Source: Agrocybe praecox (lineage: Eukaryota > Basidiomycota > Agaricomycetes > Agaricales > Agrocybaceae). Taken from it: 64,000 nucleotides of DNA. This document shows positions 35,179-46,614 of this stretch, piece by piece (the first letter of the stretch is position 1; every line of letters starts with the position of its first letter). The notes beneath the pieces were generated by a model that worked only from the letters and a program-made list of their open reading frames with translations, had not been told where the DNA came from and ran no database searches. The position numbers were made by a program, and so were the translations under genes. The DNA lies in contig OZ024844.1 of NCBI GenBank assembly GCA_964017145.1, positions 186,001 through 250,000 on the forward strand. Direction: 5' to 3'.

Positions 35179-35780
35179 TCAAATTATCAAAGCGCTAATG
35201 TTATTTCTTTCATCAAATATTGTATAAAGATCGACAGTATCATCCGAGTAAGCTCTTCGTATCCAGTATAAGCCATATCCTTCGGTGCTGACACCCGTAC
35301 TTGATGAGGCATACGAAGCATAGTTATTCGAATCGTCGTGACTCTCGCTCGACCGTGCCTTAAAATAGCACACATAATAGGACATGAAGTCAGGCAAACT
35401 AGGTGGAGTATCGCAAGTTAGTTTTAAACTCACGAAACTTCCTCCACTTGATATTCTTTCGGAATCGTGTAAGGAATACGGACTACTTGTCGGTGCAAGC
35501 CATATTCCATTTGCGCCAGTCGGAATAAATGCAGATGCCGCGGGAAGCTTGTCCTTATGAAGATATCCTCGAACTTTGGACACGACCGACGCCGAAGGAA
35601 CTATCCACTTCGCTGTAGGTTGGATTGGGTCGAATAACTTTGTGAACTAGTCGGTATGTGTGTTAAAGACATATATGATGATGAGTGAAGACTTACATTT
35701 CGAGTAATCCTCTTTTTCTTTCCCTCTCCTATTCTCTGAACCTTTCTTACCGCAACTACACTTTGATTGAAGATTTTCAT
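35179..35780 (-). CDS. small protein sharing a C-terminal tail with its neighbour
   Basis: Model on the complement: exons 35697-35780 and 35179-35646, 183 aa. The N-terminus is basic (VRKVQRIGEGKKKRITRN), followed by KLFDPIQPTAKWIVP and a beta-rich body (GGSFVSLKLTCDTPPSLPDF). The end, ASSSTGVSTEGYGLYWIRRA, is nearly the same as the tail of the gene just downstream (SSSTGLSTGDYGFYWTRRAY), although the bodies do not match. No recognised family, no membrane helix. The shared tail suggests exon duplication between neighbours or a common docking peptide. Confidence is limited by the short first exon. Confidence 0.5.
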
Positions 35781-37043
35781 GGTTGTTGCGCTACTAACTG
35801 GAAAGTAAGAATCTGTTGGAATCTTTGTTCGATCATTATTAGCAGAGCCTATAAAGCAAAGTCGACAGAACTAGCCACAGCGCCTAGAAAGTTGAACGAG
35901 ACCGAATGCAGATTAGTCATCGTTCTCCTAGCGAACTCATGGCAGCCAGGTACTAGAGCAATTCACCTCAGCATATTATGTCGAGGCTATTGAAGCATGG
36001 TCCACCAGTAGAATTGTTCCGATGTGAGCGTACCAGGGTATGCGTACAGGACGAGATAATGACGAATAAAAACAACGAACGGAGCCAGGTTTGATCCCAG
36101 AATCAATGGAAAAATATAAAAATATAGTTGGGCAAGTCGATAAGGAATATCTTCAAGAACACCCCAGGCCCGGGCCTAGAAAGTACACCAAGGTAGCGAC
36201 GTTCTCGATGCACAAAGCACGCCTCAGATAGTCCTTTCGTTGATGTATGTACCGTTTTCATAAAATTATTGTTTAATATCAATCCAAGTACGCTTACCTA
36301 TGATTGAATCACATTATGTCTAGGATCATGCTCTAGACGAGCGCCCAAGGAATTGAGAATGATCCTTAATCTAAGAAAGTGGGGAACTAGACCAGTGCAT
36401 TAGAAAATGGGGAAAGCAAGATCAATGGAACAAGGGCAAGCTGGAACATGTCGAGAACAGATCTGCACAACTTCCAACTTTCAAGTCACCTGCCGCCCAA
36501 CTGCCGCCGGCCGACAACCGAAACTGATTATGTCAAAGTTTCTCGCGTGCTGGCCGAAGGGTAGCACCGCTGACAAATAGTACCTCTTTGCTTGGTCGCT
36601 CGTTTTCTGTAAATGCTCCATTTGTGCTCCACTACTAGATTTCTGATTGCTATATTTACCCTTGGGTGATCTAATGTTACAGTCAGTTCAACAACAGCAT
36701 TGAACGTCCGGGCTTCACTCAATTCGGCCATACAATCAGATTCATGAGCTATCATCCATACGAACAGCTATGGGGGATCGCTGTAGGCTGCTCTTAGCGT
36801 GTACCAGAAGCTGTAAAGTATCAAAATACACCCAACATTGCCTGTTCAATCAATATCAGCTTCTGATGGTCGTCGCGACTCGCATCACATCGAAGGAGTG
36901 AGTATTGATATGGATTATTAGGGCACATAGCCCAAACCCCCGGATCTTTGAACTTTCCAAGCGCTATAAAGCATATAGCTCTCACAAAATCCAATCCCTT
37001 CCTTTCCTATCATTCTATGTTATCCCCGAGTCAGTACTAACAA
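35781..37043. other. intergenic, 1.3 kb
   Basis: No supported gene. The right end is the promoter of the intact 7TM gene, with the TATA box given separately. Confidence 0.45.
36965..36970 (+). promoter_or_regulatory. TATA box of intact 7TM gene
   Basis: TATAAA 79 bases upstream of the start codon at 37044, nearly the same distance as in 7TM copy 1 (81 bases). Confidence 0.55.
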
Positions 37044-38346
37044 ATGGTCAACAGCGCTATTGTCCTCTTTAATTTCATAGGAATTTTTGGGCTGGTCCTA
37101 CTTGTTGTCGTATTTCTCACAGCCATGGGGTCTTCGAAAGTAGTCAGGTCCCCTACGTGGTTTAGTTATATTGCGGCTGGAATTGTCATCAGTCTAACGA
37201 ACCTCTTGATCATGGGACAACAGACTGGGCAGGCCCCAGTTAGATGGGCGTGTTTTATGCAGGCAATTTTGATTTATCCCAACGATACTTTGTGCGTAAC
37301 TTTCGACTGTGTTGAAATGTAGACGCTGGAGATTGCTCATATAACAGGGCGACGTGGTCGAGCTGTACTTTGCTCGCTCAGGTAAGCGCATCAGCATTCT
37401 ATACATCCTGATGCTGAGCTGCTTCGTTAAGACATACTTTTCAATGCGATGCATTGAGCAGTCGAGGAGAATGCCCACTACACACGCTTTACTGGTGAGT
37501 AAATATATGTCTCTCATTCTCGGATTGCTGATATATATTCTTCTCCAGTTTACCATCATTCCAAGCATCATCACGGTTTGCGTCTTGGCTGGTTCTGCCG
37601 CTGTGGGTCATGGATATTTTAGCTCCTGTTAAATCATTGACTCAATTCCTACCTTTAGCTCGCTGCGATACATCCAGATATCGTACAGAGGGATCCTTCT
37701 GGGATGCGTTGCCATTTCAATGAAAGGTTGGATACGATGTAAGCTTGATCACACACATAATCGGTTGTATGGTAAGCACGACTTAACATATATACGGCAC
37801 AGGTATCACGCAACAATAGGGACAGCCCTCTGTGGTGTAATTCTTATCTTGATCTTTGAAAGTAATATTCAGGGACACTTAGATATTGATTGAAAAGGAC
37901 TAATATCTGACACGATAATTGCCAGCGCTTCTCATTAGGAAGATGTACCAAAAAAGAAGAGCACTAAAGGGAGGCCTTCAGACAGACCAGTTTCCCAACT
38001 CCATCATTATTCGAGCGACCTTCTTCAATCTTTTTTTGTTCGTTTCCGTAATGTGAGTATAACATCCGATTTTATTTAGCCGAGCGCGCTCGTTGATATT
38101 TAACGTATGCAGCATTAGTACGTGCACAGTCACAGGGTCTATGGCATCATTTGCGGCGAACAATATGGAAATGGTTTTCAGTATGGGGTTTATTGTCAGC
38201 CTGAACAAATTTCTGATTTCAAAATTTTAGTACCGGTGGCGGCAGGCATTCTATTCGGATCCCAAAAGGATATAATGGGTGTCTGGATATCATGGATTCC
38301 GGAGAGATATAACATTTTTAATAACCAATTTGTACCTGACCATTAA
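37044..38346 (+). CDS. 7TM receptor-like protein, intact copy 3
   Basis: Nine exons: 37044-37291, 37348-37381 (34 nt), 37432-37494, 37549-37602, 37659-37738, 37803-37861, 37926-38052, 38113-38180 and 38231-38346; 282 aa with no lesion. Seven hydrophobic segments can be traced: VLFNFIGIFGLVLLVVVFLT, FSYIAAGIVISLTNLLIMG, the exon 2 helix, IIPSIITVCVLAGSAAL, GTALCGVILILIFE, IIIRATFFNLFLFVSVII and IPVAAGILFG. Conserved signatures are MGQQTG after helix 2, HPDIVQRDPSGMRCHF in the loop after helix 4, and FGSQKDIMGVW near the end. The organisation is that of a Pro- and Ser-poor 7TM receptor group abundant in Agaricomycetes, possibly G-protein coupled; ligand and signalling are unknown. Confidence 0.85.
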
Positions 38347-39552
38347 CAGTAAGATCCAAACATTACCTTCGTTTTCGATAAAAATGGGATAAATGTTCTG
38401 GACATGATTGAATGTATTGCAAAATTTGTGTAGATCCATGTAACAGCATGAAATGTCAAAAATAAAGGCTATTGTGTGATTCACGGGTTCTTGGAGAGCT
38501 CATTGCTAGAAGGTGTTTGTTGCACATCAAGAAAGCAAGGATGAATGTTGAAAAGGATGTGGGAAGTTGTTGCTTATGCCACAGGTGAATGGAAGGTGAT
38601 TTGATGCGTAGGCTCGTGACCAGCCGTTACCTGTCGAACTCCGCTTTATGCCGAGAGCAGCCGCGAGCATCTCCAGGTAACGTGGTGATGCCCTTTTCAT
38701 AGTCCGATTGATGTCCGCTTGATGTTAGGAAGCCAAACAATGCCACGATAAGTAATAAGCAATGACTAATCACGACCTAACGTACTGGTCGCGAGTCTAA
38801 CGGCGGGCGCTCAGGATACCTATATCCTGGAAATACAGGTCAATATATACACGCGACCCAGGGATAAATCCCCTAGAAAGTCTGGAATGCTGACTCCGTG
38901 ATCTTGGATGTACTGATGCGACCTTTCAACAGCGTCTCCATCTTCAAGAAGACTTTCATTCTAGACCCACCAGTCCTCGTTTGACAATGTCTTATCTGCG
39001 AATGATCTTGTAAACTCCTCGGCTTGCCAGTCTCTGGTACAGTCACCATTGAAGTTGGACATTGATCAAATTGTAATGAATGTTTGTACCCTCCCCTTGG
39101 TTTACGTCATTTTCAAGGCAGCGGAGAGGCGGGGAGGCGGGATAGGCGCGGATCATGCGGATTGGATGCGGTCCGGCGGACGCGTTGTGCGGAAAATCCC
39201 ACCCTTTTGCGAAAATGATGGGTGACAATCCCACAGAACAATAACGCCCGCTGTGATTCAAATTGTGTTGCATTGACTCAGGCCACAGTGCTCAGCAATG
39301 TGCTATATGCCTTGTTCGTATAAATTTACTGGGCGGCCACTGTTCACAATGCACCAGGCTCAAATCTGTATCCATCAATACTTGGAAAAATGTGGCACCG
39401 TGCCACTTGACTCAGATCGTTTCCGTGGGTTATAAAAGGCGATGATCTGTGACGCTCAAATTTTCTCCACTCTTATCTCAACTCTTCAATTTGTTCCAAA
39501 TCCTCGACCCAAGCGCAACAAAATTTGACCTAAAACTGAAACTTTCTAGCCA
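38347..39552. other. intergenic, 1.2 kb
   Basis: No gene supported. A TATA-like TATAAAAGG at about 39431-39439 lies some 115-120 bases before the start at 39553 and is likely its promoter element. Confidence 0.45.
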
Positions 39553-40427
39553 ATGTCCGAACAGAACACTACTCGAGGCAAGAAGAGGGCTCTTTCCCCC
39601 GAACAAGTGTCAACAGAAGACAACGGTGGGTCAGTAAAGCGAGCTAAAAAATCCACCGTCAGCGTAATATGTACGATTCCTTCAATTTCTTCCTCTTAGC
39701 TTTTTTTAACACGGCAAATAGCGACAACTCCAAAAAATGTAACGAGTATGACCACCTCTGGAGAAGTTCCGAGTGTCGCTGCTGCACAGGTAAATTGTTG
39801 AAGTCCCAGGATAGAGGACAAGCTAAAGTTTGATTTTATCAGACCCAGTGTAGCAACGCCTTCAAACCTCATTACGCAGGGACGTTCGATTTGTATTCCA
39901 TGGATCTTCAATTTCTCAAAGGGGTCTATGCTCCAAATAAAAATGCAGAGGAGCTTTACAAGACCATATTGACATACCAGGCGAAAAACGACAACACGGC
40001 ACAGGTAATCTTTCCTGCAAATATAACGGCCCCAGGAAGTGAAGGCGACTTCATATGCAATAGCATCGTTGACCCTATGATCGAGTACCCTTACGAGCGT
40101 ATTTCTGCGTCTGCGATCAAGGAAATGAAGAAATGGAAATTCGAGTCCAAGTTCGGACGTCCCACCCAAGGAGAATGGACTAGCGGTGGTGGCATCAAGG
40201 CGAAATTACAACTTGCCCATGATAAGTGTGGGATTAAGTCTTCGTCGGGAAATATTTCTATGCGTCCTTTGTGGAGGAAGGTAGACGCGGAGGGAAATGT
40301 CATGGAGCTCTTTGAGGGAGCGTTTACTTTCAAGATTAGGTATGGTTCCATGTACTCCAAGGCGGGCATGGGGACAGGCCAAAGTATCACCGTTGATTTC
40401 TGGGCAGTTCGAGGAAAGATAATTTAG
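39553..40427 (+). CDS. nuclear-type orphan protein
   Basis: Model: exons 39553-39670, 39722-39789 and 39843-40427, 256 aa. The N-terminus carries two basic clusters (RGKKR and VKRAKK) about 25 residues apart, a probable nuclear localisation signal. A Thr/Ser linker and a compact C-terminal domain of about 180 residues follow: LYSMDLQFLKGVYAPNKNAE, YPYERISASAIKEMKKWKFE, then SMRPLWRKVDAEGNVMELFE and VDFWAVRGKII. The strand-rich end recalls the last block of gene D (a short xDxxG turn followed by a hydrophobic strand), but the likeness is weak. No known family is recognised. A DNA- or chromatin-associated role is only inferred from the basic N-terminus. Confidence 0.65.
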
Positions 40428-41018
40428 ACGCTAGTAGAGCTAGATTATAATTTCACCAAATTTTACACAATAGTAGGAGCTCAGCTTAAATTAAAAGTTG
40501 ATTCGATGAATATTTGAATATTTTCACAGAGAATAATTTAAATATATGAGAAGGCCACTGCTGGTAGGACGCAAGTTCAACTTTGTGATCACTGATTTGA
40601 AATTTTGAAGGTCGTCGCGTTGGATCATCTGATCTCGTGATCCTGCATCAATTCAACGTGATGGCGCCCATTGTTCGTTTCGGAATCTATTTCCCCTTCA
40701 GGTTTCCTCCACCTTTGTTCCTTCACTCTCATCGTTGATCACAACGTCCTCTGCTTTCTCCTTTTTTGGCTCCTTACATCTCAAGCCTACGATAACATCA
40801 CCCTGCTGCTGTCTGCGCTTCCACATTCGTCGGGTCTATCTTGATTGATGATAGTTAATTTATGAACTCCCGAATTCAAATTTCGAACGACCTTGGGGTA
40901 GTTTTGCTCTTGTGCCACATATAACCACAATTATCCACGAAACCATCCAGAGGGGTGCACAATCCCTGCTGCGCTCCATCTACAAATCACGAGAGAAAAA
41001 CGAAGCAGACGAAGAATC
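40428..41018. other. intergenic, 0.6 kb
   Basis: Contains the 3' flank of the orphan gene and a T/C-rich promoter for the next gene, starting near 40650. No gene seen. Confidence 0.45.
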
Positions 41019-43974
41019 ATGCCTTTAGTCTCAACACACGCACGAACACCTGTGGTTTTCCCCTTACTGCCTCCCCAGTATCAAGAAGAATCGATGGAGG
41101 TCGGCGCAGAAACCACACCATCATGTATAGGAGGCCCCGAGACCAAGCCTGGATCGAAGTACCTTGAAGACCTCGAAAGACGCCACCTAGCCTTGTCTTC
41201 GGTCATCGACAAACTTGACTCACAAGCGTCAGACAAACACGAGGGGGCTTCGTCATCAAAAAGACAACTTCAAATCCTTCAACGCACCCTCTCTGCGCTC
41301 AGAGATACTGATGGGGACACATCTGATGGGAAATGGGTCTTTTTGTCTCATATTTTACACATGGCGTGTACAGGAGGCGGTGGTGGATATGGATACAGAT
41401 GGTCTGGTGCACGGCCTGATTTGGCACCTCCGATGGATTTGTTCGACCCTGTGCCTGCCGTTCCTTCTAATGCGACCCCAGTGCCCTCCCCAAGAAAATC
41501 GACAACCGGGAAACCAGTCGGCATTGAAGACGGCAAGCGGTGGCTCAACGCAAGCACCCCGGCGCAATGGCAGGAGTTCGAAAAGCGGTTTTTTGAAGAA
41601 AGGAGAGTCACGAAGAAGGTGGAACAGTGGAAGAAAGGCTTAGTGGTATGTGGGACACAAAGCCTCCTGGCGGACGACAGCAAGAATGGAGAGACATTTG
41701 AGGAGTCGGCGCCTGTTACGGTGGATGAAGTATTGCAGAGAGCTGCTGCTGCTTCCAGAAAGGGGAAAGAGAAAGAGAAAAGGACACCAGCGCCGAAGAA
41801 CAAGCCAGCCACAATTTCTTTGGCCAGGTCATCTCAGGACTTGCTCAAGGATGCCTCGCCGTTCGGCTTTGGGGTGGTCAAAAAGCAGAGGACAATGAGT
41901 GCAACTGGGAAGCCGAAACCAAAGGGCGGTGTGCCGAAGGTGGATGGAGCGGCGCCAACGCCAGTGCCGGCTTTGAACAGGAGCATGAACCCCGGCGGAG
42001 AGAAAGGGAAGGGGAAAGATTTCATAGATCTCGACTTAGATGGGGTATGTTTTTTCTTCTATCATGGATTATGAATTTATTTTAACTATCTTGATGGTCT
42101 CATTTTTTACTTTCCCGGTATCATTCTTCAACTTACGTATCCCTGGCCTTTGGAAAAATCCTCAATCTCCTCGTCGTTCTCCCGTTGAAATGTCACGTCC
42201 ATAGTCTTTCCATTTCCGCTCATCGCAGCTAGTTACATCCACACCGAAACCGAAACCAAACGCGAAACCCATTTCGAATGATAAAATCACTGTGATGCCT
42301 CCTCTAAATACTTCAACTTCAAACGATGCAAATTCCAACGTGCGACACCCCATTCCTAATCCCGATGCCAATCCAAACTCGAAATTTGCGAAACCTATTT
42401 CCACCACAAATAACCCTCTAGATAAATCAGTATCTTTGCCTATAATCGGCACAACCACACTCACAAATACCAACGGCAAGAAAGGCCTCAATAAAAGGCC
42501 CCATTCACCGTCTCAACAACCTAGTCACGACCATAATGATTTGCATGATGATGGACTGGACACCATCGAACGAGCATTGAAGAAAGCACGTACGATACCT
42601 CCTCGGGCACCGAGCTCCACATCGATGCCGAATCAGGCAGAGCTAAATGCTTATTTGAATCTGTACTACGCCAATTCTCTCCTTGATGATGGTGCTGCAG
42701 AAAGGCGAAAAATGGAGGAAGACATTGCGGCCGGGAAGCTGGTGGTGATGAGCCCGCCAGTGCATAAGCATAGGACGTTGGTTGGGTACGCTGCTTCGCT
42801 TGCTTCTGCTCAAGCTGCCAGAGCTGCTGCCATTGCTGCTTCTGCCTCTAAAAACACGTCAGCTGCTGCTGGTGGCATCGCTGTTTCGAAAGAGGACAAA
42901 GGCAAAGATAAGGCCGCGCCTTCCAGCCCTCCGTCGTCTCCTCCTGCTTCTTCCTTGATACAGCAGCCCATGTTCTCGTCCCCAACAAAACCTAGGAGGG
43001 ATATCAAGATGCAGCCTATGACGTCTGCGATACCCAAATTGACGGATTTGTTGGCTAGTGCACGGAAGACTAAGACGGGAAAAGATAAAGGACAGGGGTC
43101 CGGAAAGCTGGCGTTGGGCAGCTCTCCAGTTTCTGCCTTCCGCGATCATATCAATGTCAAAGGGAAGGGGAAAGGAAGGGCAGATACGCCGATGGAGGAG
43201 ATCGTTAATGCCGACGACGACGTGTTTTCAGACCATAATAATGCACGACGGTCTGCGACGTCGGCATCAGCAGCGGAGGTGGCTGGTTTCGTGTTGCCCA
43301 CTGTGGATGCGGACATGAGTTTGGACATGACCAACTTCAAACCTCTCGCGACATCGACGCAGCATGGACCTCTGGGCGTCAACTACGAATCTCAGTCTGC
43401 GGGTGTTGATGTTCCTTTTGTCTCTGGGTCTATGGATGCCCCACCTTTGCCATTTGTGAATGATAGTCAGCTAGGGCAAGCAACCGAAAACGCAGTACCA
43501 CCGGAAACAAGCCAAGCGAGCGTACGAACGACAGCGAGCAAGGATAGCTGGGCGAGTGTGTATGCTCCTGGTAGGTCATTGCATTTATCCGTTCCTGTTC
43601 CTTCTTCTCATCATCATCATCAAGTTGCTTCATCGTCATTTACCGCTGCTGCTGGTGGTCCCGCACCTCAAGTAGCTGGTTCGATCAAATCAAAATGGGC
43701 CGCGCCGAGCTCATCGAATTTCATGGCACCTTCCTCGTCGCTCGGTGGCAGTTCCCAGCCCATCCCTACCCCCCAACAACAAGACGAGCTACCCACATCG
43801 GGGTACCCTTACTCTCCAGCATATCAGTACAACTCTCAGTTGAATAAGACTGTGGCGCGTAATGTGGATGAGGTGAATAGGGTACTTGAGAGGGATTTGA
43901 ATATGGATGTGTTTGAGTCTGTTGATGGATGGTTGAGGGATCCGTATGCTGATGGGGATGAAGGTAGTCCATGA
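41019..43974 (+). CDS. long low-complexity protein, unknown
   Basis: Two exons, 41019-42044 and 42229-43974, joined in frame (intron of 184 nt, long for this window), 923 aa. Residues 45-90 form a predicted helix/coiled coil (YLEDLERRHLALSSVIDKLD, LQILQRTLSALRD). Residues 170-215 contain a charged helix (AQWQEFEKRFFEERRVTKKV). The middle has basic and Pro-rich stretches (PKPKPNAKP). A second short structured piece near residues 445-500 reads NQAELNAYLNLYYANSLLDD and HKHRTLVGYAASLASAQAAR. The last 40 residues are acidic with NVDEVNRVLERDLNMDVFES. The protein lacks membrane helices and looks like a nuclear regulator or transcription-associated scaffold, but no family is recognised. The first ATG is uncertain, and a small extra intron near 41337-41375 is possible. 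Confidence 0.65.
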
Positions 43975-45026
43975 CGTGGTGGTAGGCAGACAAGAATGGT
44001 CACTAGGATGCTGAGGCCCCGATATAGCTATGTGTATGATCTTATGTTGTGTTGTGTTTTACTTTATTATTCTATTCCCATTTTCCCCTTCGATTGCTTG
44101 ACCGGATGGTTATATTCTGTTCGAGAAATTCAATATGTGCATGCGCTCCCCCTCTATAAATGAAGAAAAATTGGCGGTGAGTTTTCCACATAGAAATTTT
44201 CTTCTGGTGCGTAACTTATGATAATTATACAACCAAAGTCTAGACTGGAATAAAAATAAATACCGTATAGACCCTCAAATGTCATTTCCATCTTGCGGAA
44301 TTTGGAGTTAAGTGTGGCGTCATGTGGCGCTTTTCCAACTGGAAGCTTGAACAAAGCGAAATTTCGGATTCTCCTACGAAGACCAATAAATTAGTCAGCT
44401 AAGCCCTGGTGTCAATGCCACCGTTTAACGTTTCAATTTCGACGTCCAGCCACTGCTGCCAGTGGGATGGCTCGCGCTGGCAGTGTCTGACTACGGAACT
44501 GGCAAAAGGTATCAAAGATTGCATTTGCGAGGATTTACTGATGAATCATCTATACCAGTCGTATCCCCTAAGGGTTGAACGTTGAAGCGTTGATGTATTG
44601 ATGCTTGATGTACAAAGCTGGTTATCGATATTGATGCAGATGCCCGTCGCTCCTTTTAAAAGCTTATCGGCTTCTTTCGAGGTAAAATAGACGTCAAACA
44701 GATTGGATACATCTTCGGGTCAAATGTGGCTTTTTTGAAAGGTTGCATTGGATATTCATGCTGGATGGATGTGTGGTGGTGGTGGATGTGCTACGTACCA
44801 TGCTTTTCTACTTAGGGCTTATCATTCTCGTTAGGGCATCCAAAATATGAGACCGTACGCCGATATCCCTTGGGTTGCGCACAGGAAAAGTAACTCGGAA
44901 CGACAGGGAAGTTTCGAAAAGTAGGTACCCCTATACTTCATCAAGGAGGGAATGAACTGCGCACTGTTCATCAAGAAGATTGATATAAGGAAGGTGAGTC
45001 GGATATACGAAATGATTGTACCTGCA

Positions 45027-45034
45027 TATATAAA
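45027..45034 (+). promoter_or_regulatory. TATA box of 7TM gene at 45120
   Basis: TATATAAA located 93 bases upstream of the start codon, at a spacing similar to the other 7TM genes of this window. Confidence 0.55.
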
Positions 45035-45054
45035 GTCCAGTGCGCAGATAAACC

Positions 45055-45101
45055 CTTAGGCCTTAAAGCTTAAGGCCTTAAGGCCTTAGGACTTAGGACT
45101 T
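45055..45101. repeat. overlapping AAGGCCTTA palindromes in a 5' leader
   Basis: The stretch repeats CCTTAAGG and TTAAGGCCTTAA-type words, each self-complementary, followed by two CTTAGGA units. It lies between the TATA box and the start codon, so it would be transcribed and could fold into alternative hairpins. Confidence 0.7.
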
Positions 45102-45119
45102 GCATACACAACGGACATC

Positions 45120-46437
45120 ATGTCTTCCACTAGTGGCCTTCCATCCATACAGGAACAGAAACAATTCATCAGCGCGAATCTAAACTCCACATTAATGTTC
45201 TTGTTCCTCGTCGGTGAGTTTATCCCCATTTTTGGTGTTAAAGCAAGCGGAAATAATCAACTGTACTCCCGTTATATCAGGAATATATTCTGGAGTTTAT
45301 CCGACAAGCGTCTTCATCTATCGTAAGTCCATTACAATTCAAACACCGTGGAAAGCGATATTAACAAAAATGTAGTATCGAGCCGCAAGTACTCTTCAGC
45401 CAATAAACACATCATCATTGGTACCCTCAGTGCCCTGTACGCTGTACTTGTCGTACAGCTCTTCATCCAATGGGATTATATCAACGTGGTGTTTGTTACT
45501 CAAGGAATATCAAGGTTCTCCATTTTCATCGAAAGCGCACAGGCTGCTTCCTTTCCGGTCGCTATTAGCGTTGCTCAGCTTGCGCTCCAGAATGTCGGAT
45601 TCCTCTTGGCCGACGGGCTTATGGTAATATTTGCTTACAATTCCATTTGTTTTTAAGCTCATATTTTTTTCACATTTTCTAGGTATGGAGGTGCTTCAAC
45701 GCTTGCGGTCGCTCTGTTATGTTGTTCCTGCTCCCTATGACCTTGTTTGTAGCTGAAGCTGGTGGGTTATCACGATATCTTTTTAATTGAGAATCGAGTT
45801 TTATGTTCATGCAGGACTTGCTGTGTGCGACACGGCATTTATCAGTCTCTTTGACCTCAATACGCGTCTTCAGACACCAAGCAGGGCTCGTCAAAATAAT
45901 ATGGTTTCTGCAGCCTTATTCTGTCTGGTAGCATCTACCAGTCTGGTGGCCACATGCATTATATGTTTCCATATTTACTCACAAACACGCGAAGATCCTC
46001 GCTCCAGGCGGAGATACCGATACATCATCGATATCATGACCCAATCTTGTGCTTCATATACGATATTTTCTCTCCTTCTTATGATTTCTGATTTTTTGGA
46101 CACTGGAAACGTGATAACTTCTGTCACCAGTATCGTGCTCGCCAACTATCTCGTGCCTTTGGCTACGGTGGCTTCGGTGGGGTTTATTGCTATTACTCCG
46201 AGTCACGCTAATAGGCTCTTGGAATACATATAGGGACTGGCTCCAACTATCATGGTTGCTCGTTTGGCTATTGCATCGGAAAAGAGATCGAACGGCGACT
46301 TCTCGACTGTGTCCTCGCCGCACTCGCTTCCTGATATTGAGAAAGAGCCTGACAGTAGCAATGCTGAAGCGCTCGTCAATAATCCATTGGACCCTCAAGA
46401 CAAATCTCAAAGTATTTCTCAGGTTGAACGATCCTGA
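45120..46437 (+). CDS. basidiomycete 7TM protein (second family)
   Basis: Model: exons 45120-45213, 45281-45322, 45376-45623, 45683-45761, 45815-46176 and 46234-46437, 342 aa (an alternative donor at 46168 gives 339). Hydrophobic segments include FLFLVGIYSGVYPTSVFIY, IIIGTLSALYAVLVVQLFI, ALFCLVASTSLVATCIICF and TSIVLANYLVPLATV. The block QWDYINVVFVTQG after helix 2 and the ending GLAPTIMVARLAIA, followed by a Ser-rich tail, fit a common Agaricomycete 7TM family with no known ligand. It differs from the nine-exon 7TM family above in structure and motifs. The last intron is supported by a TAG that would otherwise stop the frame at 46231-46233. Confidence 0.75.
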
Positions 46438-46614
46438 GACTGAACTGAGAGAAGCGCGCTATGTTGGACGTGGAAATTTGGAGAGGAGCAAAAGAAAACG
46501 CGGGGAACGCCGACGAAACTAACACGACATTGACAAAGCCACGAGATACCAACACCGTCGGCTTATCAACGACACCCATTTTATTTAAAACTACGATCGT
46601 GGTACTTGAAGAAA

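Larger units (their letters stand above)
43975..45119. other. intergenic, 1.1 kb
   Basis: No supported gene. The right end contains a TATA box and a cluster of AAGGCCTTA-type palindromes listed separately. Confidence 0.45.

Noticed and set aside
39696..40169. 157-aa minus-strand frame
   Set aside because: Antisense of the spliced orphan gene at 39553.
41348..41812. 154-aa minus-strand frame
   Set aside because: Antisense of the low-complexity gene at 41019-43974.
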